Positions 1 to 7,807 of a DNA stretch of 24,263 nucleotides are shown here, one piece after another; position 1 is the stretch's first letter; the number at the start of each line of letters is the position of its first letter. The translations under genes and the position numbers were made by a program. Under the pieces are notes generated by a model. That model was not told the origin of the DNA. It made no database searches and was given only the letters and a program-made list of their open reading frames with translations. The DNA is from JAVKBW01 sp964352715 (GTDB lineage Bacteria > Pseudomonadota > Alphaproteobacteria > UBA8366 > Aestuariispiraceae), in assembly GCA_964352715.1 (NCBI GenBank), contig CAYGSU010000064.1, forward strand, positions 1-24,263, given 5' to 3'.

Positions 1-977
1 TTGCTGACGACCGGGCCGATATGATTGCCTTCGACCGACGGGTCGCCGACTTCTGTCGCTTCGCCGGCCTTCGCCGCCAGGTCGACCACCTGATCGTAGA
101 CGGACTTCTCGACAAGCATCCGCGTCGGTGCGGTGCAGGTCTGGCCGCTGTTGGCCATGACGCGCGAGACGCCCCATTTCGCAGCCTTCGCCAGATCGGC
201 ATCAGCGAAGATCACATTCGGCGATTTTCCGCCCAGTTCCAGCGTAACCCGCTTGACGGAATCCGCAGCCGCTTTCGCAACAGCGCTGCCGGCTCTGACC
301 GACCCGGTCAGCGACACGAAATCGACTTCCTTGTGGCTGGCCATGTATTGGCCGACTTCTGCACCTTCACCCTGAATCAGGTTGAAAACACCCGGCGGAT
401 AGCCCGCTTCGTGAATGCATTCGGCAAGGATGACGGCATCGAGTGGCGCTAGCACGCTCGGTTTGACGACCATTGTGCAGCCGACCGCCAGCGCGGGGAA
501 GGCCTTCTGGGCGATCTGGTTGATCGGGTAATTCCAAGGCGTGATCATGGCGCAGACGCCAATCGGCTGGCGGACGATTTTTGTTGCGCCGGTACGTGAC
601 GTGGTTTCTTCCTCGAATTCCTCGAGCGCGGCGATGGTTTCCTCAATCCGGCCCGCACCGACGACCTTGGTCTGGACGGTTCTGGCAAATGAAATGGGCG
701 AGCCCATTTCCTGTGAAATCGCCTGGGCGATATCTTCCGACCGGGCCTCGAAGGCAGCCAGCAGATTTCTTAGCAGATCGAGACGCTCGGCTTTCGTGGT
801 GCGGCTGAACGCGGGAAAGGCTTTGCGGGCCGCCATGATCGCCTTTTCTGCATCCTGAACGGACGCATCGGAAATCGTGGCGCAGGGTTCCTCGGTCGCA
901 GGATTGATAACGTCAAGGGGTTTCGGCGTTACCGGATCGACCCACTCGCCATCGATATAGAATTTTGTGAAGTCCAT
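1..977 (-). CDS. NAD(P)-dependent aldehyde dehydrogenase, C-terminus cut by the window edge
   Basis: Reading the minus strand from the ATG at 977 gives about 325 residues of an ALDH-superfamily enzyme, which oxidises an aldehyde to a carboxylate with NAD(P)+. The cofactor segment TPWNYP, the general-base motif ELGGKSP (Glu247) and the nucleophile motif SGQTCTAP (Cys281) are all visible. The 34-residue Glu-Cys spacing is the usual one. A GGGAGAG ribosome-binding site lies just upstream of the start. The segment after the N-terminal third (SPISFARTVQ followed by an Ala/Glu-rich helix) recalls the CddD/SSP0762-like ALDH subgroup, but that is from memory and the substrate is unknown. The gene follows the serine dehydratase gene on the same strand with an 85-bp gap, so the two may be co-transcribed. 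The last third of the protein lies outside the window. Confidence 0.93.
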   Translation of the reverse strand, partial: MDFTKFYIDGEWVDPVTPKPLDVINPATEEPCATISDASVQDAEKAIMAARKAFPAFSRTTKAERLDLLRNLLAAFEARSEDIAQAISQEMGSPISFARTVQTKVVGAGRIEETIAALEEFEEETTSRTGATKIVRQPIGVCAMITPWNYPINQIAQKAFPALAVGCTMVVKPSVLAPLDAVILAECIHEAGYPPGVFNLIQGEGAEVGQYMASHKEVDFVSLTGSVRAGSAVAKAAADSVKRVTLELGGKSPNVIFADADLAKAAKWGVSRVMANSGQTCTAPTRMLVEKSVYDQVVDLAAKAGEATEVGDPSVEGNHIGPVVS

Positions 978-1062
978 GGGTCTCTCCCGATCCGGTTTTG
1001 ATGCAGGTCATGTGCCTATCAGGCGGGCGGGATTGCGGCAAGATACATGCACTTTTGTCGCA

Positions 1063-2469
1063 TCAGCAGTTCGGCAGGTTCACCGCGAGACCGCCGAGAG
1101 ACGTTTCCTTGTACTTGTTGGCCATGTCCAGCCCGGTCTGTCGCATCGTTTCGACACAGTTGTCGAGCGGCATGAAATGGCTGCCATCGCCGTGCAGGGC
1201 GAGAGAGGCCGCAGAAACCGCCTTGATCGCACCGAATCCGTTGCGTTCGATACAGGGAACCTGAACCAGACCGCCGACCGGATCGCAGGTTGAACCCAGG
1301 TGATGTTCGAGCGCGATTTCAGCCGCGTTTTCGATCTGTTCATTGGTGCCGCCCATGGCAGCACACAGGCCGGCAGCAGCCATGGCGCTGGCGCTGCCGA
1401 TTTCCGCCTGACATCCCAGTTCAGCGCCTGAAATGGAAGCATTGTGCTTGATCAGGCCGCCGATGGCGGATGCGGTCAGAAGAAAGTCCTCGATGCCGGT
1501 TTCCGTGACGCCGTTGCAGTGATCGCGGTAATACCGGATGACTGCCGGCACTACGCCTGCCGCGCCGTTTGTCGGTGAGGTGACGACACGCCCCCCGGCG
1601 GCGTTTTCCTCGTTTACCGCCATGGCGTATACCGACAGCCAGTCGTTCGCTTCGTGCGGCTGGGTTGTGTTGCGTGTAATCAGTTTTTCCCGGATGCCCT
1701 TGGCCCGGCGTTTCACCTTGAGCCCGCCTGGCAGAATGCCGTCAATTTTCAGCCCGCGTTCAATGCAGGAATCCATCGCCTGCCAGATTCCGTTCAGGCG
1801 CGAGCGAAAAGAGTCCTCGTCCAGATTGGCCAGTTCATTGCGGCGTTTCATTTCCGCAATGGAAAGACCGGATGACATGCCCATGGCCAGCATTTCCTTC
1901 GCTGTACCAAATGGAAAGGGGTAGCCCATGGCTTCCTTTTCATCTCCCAGATCAGCAGGCGAGCCGGAAGTGGAGGCTTCCATTTCCGCTTCTGTCTTGA
2001 TGAAGCCACCGCCGATTGAATAGTAGGTCTCGGTCGCCAGTTCCTCGCCGTTCTTGTCGAGAGCAAAGATTTTCAGCCCGTTGGCGTGCAACGGTAAGGA
2101 CGGACCATAGTCGAACATCAGATCGATATCGGGGTCGAAGGATACCGGCTGCATGCCCGGCGGTGTCAGGATCTTGTTCGTGCGGATTTCTGCTTCAAGC
2201 GCTTCCGCCTTGTCCGGGTCAAGCGTGTGCGGCTCAAAGCCTGCGAAACCAAGAACGACCGCGCGGTCGGTCGCATGGCCCTTTCCGGTAAAGGCAAGCG
2301 AACCATGTAGTGAAGCCTGCAATTTGGCGACCGAGCCGGGATCGAACGACCCGAACCGCCCGTCTTTCAGGTTCCGCACAAACTGCACCGCTGCGGTCAT
2401 CGGCCCCATCGTATGGGATGACGACGGGCCAACGCCGATCTTGAAAATATCGAACACGCTGAGAAACAT
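1063..2469 (-). CDS. sdaA: L-serine ammonia-lyase, single-chain [4Fe-4S] type
   Basis: This is a 468-residue L-serine dehydratase converting L-serine to pyruvate and ammonia in the cytoplasm. The N-terminal beta domain begins with FDIFKIGVGPSSSHTMGPM (Ser16-His19 region). The C-terminal alpha domain carries the iron-sulphur cluster cysteines in the family spacing C-X41-C-X10-C (Cys353, Cys395, Cys406, the last two in STCDPVGGLVQVPC). The protein ends in a C-terminal cysteine (Cys468), as in enzymes where the tail cysteine caps the fourth iron and blocks the empty active site. The frame opens seven codons further upstream at 2490, but the ATG at 2467-2469 is preferred: it has a GAGGG ribosome-binding site and gives the canonical MFLSVFD start. 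It is followed by the aldehyde dehydrogenase gene and is divergent from the selenoprotein gene. Confidence 0.96.
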   Translation of the reverse strand: MFLSVFDIFKIGVGPSSSHTMGPMTAAVQFVRNLKDGRFGSFDPGSVAKLQASLHGSLAFTGKGHATDRAVVLGFAGFEPHTLDPDKAEALEAEIRTNKILTPPGMQPVSFDPDIDLMFDYGPSLPLHANGLKIFALDKNGEELATETYYSIGGGFIKTEAEMEASTSGSPADLGDEKEAMGYPFPFGTAKEMLAMGMSSGLSIAEMKRRNELANLDEDSFRSRLNGIWQAMDSCIERGLKIDGILPGGLKVKRRAKGIREKLITRNTTQPHEANDWLSVYAMAVNEENAAGGRVVTSPTNGAAGVVPAVIRYYRDHCNGVTETGIEDFLLTASAIGGLIKHNASISGAELGCQAEIGSASAMAAAGLCAAMGGTNEQIENAAEIALEHHLGSTCDPVGGLVQVPCIERNGFGAIKAVSAASLALHGDGSHFMPLDNCVETMRQTGLDMANKYKETSLGGLAVNLPNC

Positions 2470-2710
2470 GCAGATTACCCTCGATTGCACAGGTCTGAAG
2501 CCTGACGCGTTATATGGCTTTTAAAGGCAGTGCAGCGTCCACCTGCCGGTCCGGTGTGTCAAAACCCGAAATGCTGCCTGCCAACCTTTATTGATACTGC
2601 ACTATCGGGTGGTTGTATTGAAAATTTAACCGTGAAAATATCTATTCCGCGACGTTCGGTGCGGATGCTGTGCGACGACGCGTATAATCCCCGTCACAAG
2701 CGAGGTCTGG
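2470..2710. promoter_or_regulatory. Divergent intergenic region between sdaA and the selenoprotein gene
   Basis: About 240 bp without a gene separate the two divergently transcribed genes, so promoters for both should lie here. An AT-rich stretch at about 2590-2645 contains weak TTGATA-N17-TGTATT and TTGAAA-N17-TCTATT boxes reading toward the selenoprotein gene. Neither is good enough to call on its own. No operator or terminator was recognised. Confidence 0.3.
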
Positions 2711-3913
2711 ATGGTCAAGGAAAGCGATCTGAGCGAGGCGTCGAGGAATTCGTTTCTGACGCAATACGCGTTCGAGACATTTGAGGATGAACCCTGGACA
2801 CCGGCGCCTGACACCGAAGACCGACGGGTCGCCATCGTTTCAACAGCGGCGATCCATACACCCGACGACCGGCCGTTCGGCTACGGCGCGTTTCACTGGC
2901 GGTCGTTTCCATCAAGCCAGCGCAATTTTCTGTGCAGCCATAATTCGGTCAACTGGGACCGGACGGGGATGTATCAGGATATCAACATCGCCTATCCCAT
3001 CGACCGCCTGAACGAGGCCTGCGCCGATGGTCGCATCGCTTCGGTCGCATCCACCCACTACGCCTTTAACGGCGGTACCTATGAGGTCGCGAAATACGAA
3101 CCCTACGCGAAAGAAGTCGCGGGGTTGATGAAGGAAGACGGCGTAAACACGGTTCTTCTCTGCCCTGTCTGACCGGGATGCACGCGCGCCGTGGGCGGGC
3201 TGGCACATTATCTGGAGCGGGAAGGGCTGACGACCGTCAATATCGCGCTGGTCTACAAGCATGCGGTTGCGCAGCCATCACCCCGCGCGCTGTGGGTGCC
3301 GTTCTGGTACGGCAGGCCGTTCGGCGCACCGAACCAGCCGGCGTTTCAACGCCGGGTGCTTGATGCAGCGCTCGACCTTCTGGATGAACCGACCGGTCGG
3401 GTCCTGAAAGAATATGACCGGGATGCGCCTGACATGCCGTCGCCGGATGGATGGAAACCGCCCTTCGATCTGCCTGCACCGCCAGATGAAAATGCCGATA
3501 TTGAAACAGTCATAGCCGCGCTGAAAACCGAGGTCGCGCTGATGGCGGAACGGCATTTACCCGCTGTTCGAGAAAAGGGATGGACATTCCTCGGGCTGAG
3601 CCAGCTTGATCTGAACTCGGTTGCGGACCTGATTGCGGTGTTTCTCCGTGGCGAGGAAAAGGAAACCAGGATCGCCAAAAGGCCGGGCCTTGCGCTGAAA
3701 TTCGGCTGCCAGGAAATCATCGACGTTTATGCGGAATGCGTTCTTGCGACGGCGCCGGATGCGCCGCTTGCCTTCCGCCGCTGGTACTGGCAGCGAACGG
3801 CGGCAGGACTGGCGGTTCGGCGATTGCAGGAGGTGGCCGTTACCTCGACCGATGTGCGCGCCCGCGTATCGGCTGAAAACCGGGCGTTCGTGCCTCGGGA
3901 ATGGCATATGTGA
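2711..3913 (+). CDS. Probable selenoprotein: GrdB/PrdB-family reductase with in-frame TGA (Sec154)
   Basis: The frame from ATG 2711 stays open to 3913 except for one TGA at 3170-3172, giving 400 residues if the TGA is read as selenocysteine. The N-terminal 240 residues look like the selenoprotein B family of glycine, sarcosine, betaine and D-proline reductases (PrdB-like): VAIVSTAAIH, then DINIAYPIDRL, then EVAGLMKEDGVNTVLLCPV just before the TGA. The TGA falls where that family carries Sec, producing C151-P-V-U154-P-G-C157, a U-x-x-C redox motif. After it come LVYKHAVAQPSPRALWVPF and GAPNQPAFQRRVLDAAL, also familial as I recall. Residues 240-400 form a helical extension I do not recognise. 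A GAGG ribosome-binding site precedes the ATG. No PrdA or GrdA/GrdC partner is nearby, so the reaction is unknown; a thiol or selenol reductase role is an inference. It is convergent with the 2-hydroxyacid dehydrogenase gene across 15 bp. The alternative is a nonsense-mutated pseudogene. Confidence 0.82.
3170..3172 (+). other. Candidate UGA selenocysteine codon
   Basis: A single TGA interrupts an otherwise continuous 401-codon frame with the same protein family on both sides. It sits three codons before a cysteine (U-P-G-C), as at redox-active Sec sites, and a fitting hairpin follows. Confidence 0.8.
3179..3205 (+). promoter_or_regulatory. Candidate bacterial SECIS hairpin
   Basis: Directly after the TGA the mRNA can fold into a symmetric hairpin. 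From the loop outward: GUG triloop (3191-3193), four pairs CGCC/GGCG, a G-G mismatch, two pairs GC/GC, a two-base mismatch, and three pairs UGC/GCA. The loop starts 18 nt after the UGA and begins with G over a short GC stem, within the published bacterial SECIS consensus (loop 16-37 nt downstream, G in the first two loop positions). The fold was done by hand; no energy was computed. Confidence 0.6.
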
Positions 3914-3928
3914 CGGGCAGTCTGCCCG

Positions 3929-4966
3929 TCATGCTTTTCCGATTTCTTTCAGATGGTTTTGCCAGCGCGGCATCTCGACAATTTCCGGGTTCACGAGGTT
4001 AGACGGCGGTTTGCCGGCCTTGACGGCCAGCAAGGCGTCAATCGATTGCTGTAGCGATTTTCGATGCCCGTGCTGGTCATTGGCCAACCCGTGCGGGCTT
4101 ACCACGACATTGTCCATGTGCAGGAGCGGGTTGTCGATCCGGGTGGGTTCATCCTTTGTCACGTCCAGCCCGGCGCCGCCCAGATGGCCGGCTTGAAGGG
4201 CGTCGATCAAAGCGTCCTCGTCAATGATCGGGCCACGACCCACATTGACGATGATCGAGCCGGGTTTCATCGCGAAAAGCCGTTCGCGCGATGCGAGGCC
4301 TATTGTCGCTTCGTTCAGCGGACAGGCGATGACAACCACATCGGCCTCCCGGAACAGTTTATCCACATCGACATAGGTGAAGCCGAATTCATCGGCCAGT
4401 TCGGGCCGGACGGTGCCGCCGGTAACGATGGTTTCCATGCCGAACGGTTCGATGAGGCGCAGGAAGGACCGGCCGATGAAACCCGGACCGATCAGCCCCA
4501 GTTTCTTGCCGGGCAATCCCTTGTGGAAAAGCTGGTGACCTTTCCACCAGCCGTCCTCGCTTTCACGCATCAGCCGGCCGCGTTCCGGCAGTCGTGTTTC
4601 GACACTCAGCAACAGGGTCAGGGCGGCGGTCGCGACGGCATCGCAAAAGGACTCGCGGGTGTTGGTATAGCCAATACCCATTTCGGTCATTTTCGGCACG
4701 GCCATGTTGTCGTAACCGGCAGCCATCTTCGAGACGACAAGCAGGCGGTCATTGCCTTCCAGTGCGGCGTCTTCAACCGAACAGAAATACGTCAAGAAAG
4801 CATCCAGACCGCTCAGGTCCTTTCTGGAGACTGTCATCGCTTGTGGCAACTGGACCAGTTCGACGCCGGGTTTATCTAGACCGCCTAGATCGAGAAAGGA
4901 GAGCTGATTGTTGCCGTTTTCGGTGTCGAAGTCGCCGCTGAGGCCGATGCGAAAGGGTGTGCTCAT
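3929..4966 (-). CDS. D-isomer-specific 2-hydroxyacid dehydrogenase
   Basis: This 345-residue NAD(P)-dependent oxidoreductase interconverts a 2-hydroxyacid and a 2-oxoacid in the cytoplasm. The Rossmann motif is GPGFIG (160-165). The family landmarks CPLNEATIGL, NVGRGPIIDEDAL and LDVTKDEPT follow. The catalytic triad reads as Arg244, Glu273 and His292, the last in VVSPHGLAND. The substrate cannot be read from sequence; phosphoglycerate, hydroxypyruvate or glyoxylate reductase activities all occur in the family. The start ATG at 4964-4966 has only a weak, distant GGGAA ribosome-binding site. The gene is convergent with the selenoprotein gene and divergent from the SDR gene, so it is probably transcribed alone. 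Confidence 0.94.
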   Translation of the reverse strand: MSTPFRIGLSGDFDTENGNNQLSFLDLGGLDKPGVELVQLPQAMTVSRKDLSGLDAFLTYFCSVEDAALEGNDRLLVVSKMAAGYDNMAVPKMTEMGIGYTNTRESFCDAVATAALTLLLSVETRLPERGRLMRESEDGWWKGHQLFHKGLPGKKLGLIGPGFIGRSFLRLIEPFGMETIVTGGTVRPELADEFGFTYVDVDKLFREADVVVIACPLNEATIGLASRERLFAMKPGSIIVNVGRGPIIDEDALIDALQAGHLGGAGLDVTKDEPTRIDNPLLHMDNVVVSPHGLANDQHGHRKSLQQSIDALLAVKAGKPPSNLVNPEIVEMPRWQNHLKEIGKA

Positions 4967-5164
4967 GGTGTGTCGGATTCCCGTTTGTGCCGTTTAGAGG
5001 CTTGACCATACTCTTCGATATCCGGGTTGATCAAACTGGTTGTCGCAACCGGTCATGCCGGGCCGGGTGGTCGATTTTTATCAGGAGTGCCGCTTGCTAT
5101 CGCTTCGAGACTCGCCTGACGATGGATGTGACAATCCGGTAGAACAAACAGATGCGGGGCGGAA
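4967..5164. promoter_or_regulatory. Divergent intergenic region between the hydroxyacid dehydrogenase and SDR genes
   Basis: Roughly 200 bp without a gene that should carry promoters in both directions. The only clear element is the GGGGCGGA ribosome-binding site just before the SDR start. No convincing -35/-10 pair or operator was found. Confidence 0.3.
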
Positions 5165-5911
5165 ATGGCTAAGGTATTGGTGGTAACCGGCGGTAGCCGG
5201 GGCATCGGGGCGGCGATTGCGCGGTTGGCGGCGCGCGACGGCTATGATGTCGTTCTTTCGTACCGCAAGGAAGCGGCGCAGGCTGATCAGGTGGTAAAAG
5301 ACATCGAGGCGCAAGGCCGCCGAGGTCTGGCGGTGCAGGCCGATGTTTCCAGCGAGGCCGATGTGGTGCGCCTGTTTGAAACAGTGGATCGCGAATTCGG
5401 CGCTTTGAACGCTCTGGTGAACAATGCCGGGGTCGACCATGTCTGCACGGTCATGGATGTCGAGGCGGATTCAATCGACCGGGCTTTTGCTATCAACGTG
5501 AAGGGGCCGATCCTGTGCACAAGGGAAGCGGTGAAACGGATGGCGAAATCCACCGGCGGAAAGGGGGGCGTTGTCATCCATGTCGGGTCAGGGTCTTCGA
5601 GAACCGGCGGGGCTGGCGGCGGCCAGCATGTCTATGCCGGAACCAAAGCTGCACTTGATATCTACACGCTGACATCGGCACGTGAACTGGGGCCGGAAGG
5701 TATCAGAACGGCTGTCGTCCGGCCCGGCGCAACGGAAACCGACATGTTTCCGCCCGACGCGCTTGCCGCGACACGGGAATTTGCAAAAGACAACTATCCG
5801 CTGGGGCGGATGGGCCAGCCCGAGGAAATCGCCGAAGCCGTGGTCTGGCTTTGTTGCGACAAGGCAAGTTTCATTACTGGCTTCCCGCTGGATGTCACGG
5901 GCGGCCGCTAG
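5165..5911 (+). CDS. Short-chain dehydrogenase/reductase, FabG-like
   Basis: This 248-residue classical SDR has the cofactor motif TGGSRGIG (8-15), NNAG (86-89), a structural Asn111, and the catalytic Ser142/144 with Tyr157-x3-Lys161 (YAGTK). The end PLDVTGGR is typical of FabG and sugar dehydrogenase relatives. Such proteins catalyse NAD(P)-linked oxidation or reduction of alcohols and ketones in the cytosol. The substrate is not deducible here; annotation as 3-oxoacyl-ACP reductase or glucose 1-dehydrogenase would be over-precise. The ATG has a strong GGGGCGGA ribosome-binding site. It appears to be a single-gene unit, divergent from the 2-hydroxyacid dehydrogenase gene. Confidence 0.95.
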   Translation: MAKVLVVTGGSRGIGAAIARLAARDGYDVVLSYRKEAAQADQVVKDIEAQGRRGLAVQADVSSEADVVRLFETVDREFGALNALVNNAGVDHVCTVMDVEADSIDRAFAINVKGPILCTREAVKRMAKSTGGKGGVVIHVGSGSSRTGGAGGGQHVYAGTKAALDIYTLTSARELGPEGIRTAVVRPGATETDMFPPDALAATREFAKDNYPLGRMGQPEEIAEAVVWLCCDKASFITGFPLDVTGGR

Positions 5912-6231
5912 GACTCAATTTCTGGCAGTTTTTTCGGCCCCGAACCCTTGCATCATTGGACATTTCTGTTGACCCGCGACCGCATGGTCCCGTATGCGTG
6001 CGTTATCCGGTTGGCGGGGGCGCCGTTTAAAGGATGGAATTTGAGGTCGCGACAAAAAGAGTGATCTTCAGATAGAGTGTTTGCCGACGAAGCGGACTGC
6101 AAGATAGGGCGCGGCAACAGACAGCAGATGTGACCGCACCTCTATGGTCATTGCTTATGAATTCTTGCTGTATCTACGTTTTATTTGTAAACAATTCTAT
6201 TGATACTTTGGCGAATCAATAGTTCCAGAGA
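5912..6231. other. Gene-free 320-bp region upstream of the TolC gene
   Basis: No convincing reading frame, RNA gene or repeat was found. The first two thirds are GC-rich; the last 90 bp before the TolC gene are markedly AT-rich and probably hold its promoter. The best box there (TTGCTG-N17-TAAACA near 6165-6193) is poor. No intrinsic terminator with a T-run was found for the SDR gene. Confidence 0.4.
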
Positions 6232-7536
6232 ATGGATTCGATGCGGTTTTTATTTCAATCGCGCATAGCAAGCCTCGGTACGGCGCTGATTTTGCTGGCG
6301 ACCCCATGCATGGCGGAAGACCTTTTCGTCGAGCTTGGAGCCTTGCTGCAAAACCATGACCGTATCGCAAAGGCGCGCGAACAGCTTGCCGCTGCGGGCG
6401 AGCGTGTCGATGAATCGTACAGCGTCCTTTACCCGAATCTGGCGGCGACAACCTTCATCGGAAAGGAAGACCGGCGGAATCCTAATTCCAATGACACTTT
6501 CCTGACGGGTCGAGAACTGAACCTAACTCTGACCCAGAGGCTGTACGACTTCGGCGCGTCCGATGCGACGATCGATACCGCAAAGCTTCGCAAGGAACAG
6601 GCGCGCGCCATCCTGCATCAGGTTGAAGAACAGGTGCTTCTGGAAGCCCTTGCAGCGTATCTCGAAATTGCCCGCGCGTCAGCGGTTGTCGAATTTGCCG
6701 AACAGTCGGTTGAAAACATACAGAACCAGACAGACATGGAAAACGCCAGGTTTGAACGCGGTGGCGGTTTTTCGACCGACGTTCTGCAGGCCGAAACCCA
6801 GCTTGTCGGGGCGGAAGCCCGGCTGGTTTCCGCAAAGGGCGACTATGAACTGGCTGAAAACCGTTTCGTTGCGGTTTTCGGTTATCTGCCGACGGAAAAG
6901 CCCGACGGTGACAAGGTCACAATATCGCCCGATATACTGCCATTGACCATCGAAGAGGCGATTGCAATTTCGCGCGATGAGAGTTCCCGCCTCATTGTTG
7001 CCCGGTTCGAGGAAGCGGTCAGCAAGCAGGCCGCCTTCGGGGCGGAGGCGGAAGCGACGCGGCCCAATCTGGATCTTGTCGGCGAGCAGACCTGGTCAAA
7101 GGATGTTGAAGGCATTCAGGGCTTTCGGGGTGAAAGCGTCGTTCGCCTTCAGATGACCTACGATATTGATTTCGGCCTGACGCTCCGAAACACCATCAAT
7201 GCGGCGAATGCTGATTATCGGGCAACCCAGCACGCCTATGCCGATGCGGTCGATATCGTCGATCGTGAAGTCAAGGATTCCTGGGTCCAGCTTCAGACGG
7301 TGAAGCGCAGCGCGGACCTTCTGGATCGTCAGGCTGATCTTGCCGAACAGTTTCTGGAACTTGCCCGCAAGGAACGAAGCGCCGGGCGACGATCATTGAT
7401 CGACGTACTGGCGGGGGAAACCGCACTGATCAACGCGCAAAGCGATGCCATATCGGCGCGCCTGAACGTCAAGACTGCGTCGCTCGGCTTGCTGGCGGCG
7501 ATGGGCATTCTGGAACTGACGTCCATCGAACCCTGA
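6232..7536 (+). CDS. TolC-family outer-membrane channel protein of type I secretion
   Basis: This is a 434-residue outer-membrane factor: an outer-membrane barrel with a long periplasmic alpha-helical tunnel. The N-terminus is a signal peptide with a hydrophobic core (ASLGTALILLATPC) and a likely cleavage after CMA (residue 28). The mature part shows the two internally related helical halves of the family. The first contains LNLTLTQRLYDFGASDATID and the GGGFSTDVLQAE turn; the second contains RLQMTYDIDFGLTLRNTINAA and AGRRSLIDVLAGE. Two in-frame ATGs compete, 6232 and 6241, neither with an ideal ribosome-binding site (AGAG at 6227-6230), so the first three residues are uncertain. It lies directly upstream of the RTX gene and the ABC/HlyD fusion gene, which makes it the exit channel for that secretion system. 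A 271-bp gap suggests the RTX gene has its own promoter. Confidence 0.95.
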   Translation: MDSMRFLFQSRIASLGTALILLATPCMAEDLFVELGALLQNHDRIAKAREQLAAAGERVDESYSVLYPNLAATTFIGKEDRRNPNSNDTFLTGRELNLTLTQRLYDFGASDATIDTAKLRKEQARAILHQVEEQVLLEALAAYLEIARASAVVEFAEQSVENIQNQTDMENARFERGGGFSTDVLQAETQLVGAEARLVSAKGDYELAENRFVAVFGYLPTEKPDGDKVTISPDILPLTIEEAIAISRDESSRLIVARFEEAVSKQAAFGAEAEATRPNLDLVGEQTWSKDVEGIQGFRGESVVRLQMTYDIDFGLTLRNTINAANADYRATQHAYADAVDIVDREVKDSWVQLQTVKRSADLLDRQADLAEQFLELARKERSAGRRSLIDVLAGETALINAQSDAISARLNVKTASLGLLAAMGILELTSIEP

Positions 7537-7630
7537 TGGACCGGTTCGGAATCGCGATCCGGTTGCGAATGTGAACCGTATCAACCAGTCACTGCCTGTT
7601 GTGTCTCAAGCACTATAAACCATTGAGTTT

Positions 7631-7675
7631 GTTGACGCTTGGTTGACATTGAGAACGACCGTTGACGGCTTTGAC
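7631..7675 (+). repeat. Cluster of four TTGAC motifs upstream of the RTX gene
   Basis: TTGAC occurs at 7632, 7643, 7662 and 7671. The first pair (GTTGACGCTTGGTTGAC, 7631-7647) and second pair (GTTGACGGCTTTGAC, 7661-7675) are near copies of each other, 30 bp apart, which is about three helical turns. This resembles tandem regulator half-sites in the promoter region of the RTX gene. No regulator can be named. Confidence 0.4.
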
Positions 7676-7699
7676 CTACAATTCCCGTGTAATTACATA
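7671..7699 (+). promoter_or_regulatory. Candidate sigma70-type promoter for the RTX gene
   Basis: A TTGACC -35 box (7671-7676), a 17-bp spacer and a TACATA -10 box (7694-7699) precede the RTX gene by about 110 bp. The -35 box is good and the -10 box is weak. The surrounding A-rich stretch and 271-bp gap favour a promoter here. The -35 box overlaps the last copy of the TTGAC cluster. Confidence 0.35.
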
Positions 7700-7807
7700 A
7701 AAAATAGATAAAATGTGATGAATCGCACAGTGTGATGCCGTCGCTTCTGGCAGTGTGGCTGACAGTGATGTGACTGCAAATTTTTTGGCCGGCTTCGATG
7801 TCGGTGA

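Noticed and set aside
3191..3913. A separate GTG-started 240-residue gene after the TGA
   Set aside because: It is in the same frame as 2711-3169, has no ribosome-binding site of its own, and its sequence continues the same protein family, so it is treated as the second part of one selenoprotein gene.
4064..4879. 271-residue plus-strand open frame
   Set aside because: It lies wholly antisense to the 2-hydroxyacid dehydrogenase gene, whose motifs are unmistakable. The composition is a codon shadow with no family resemblance.
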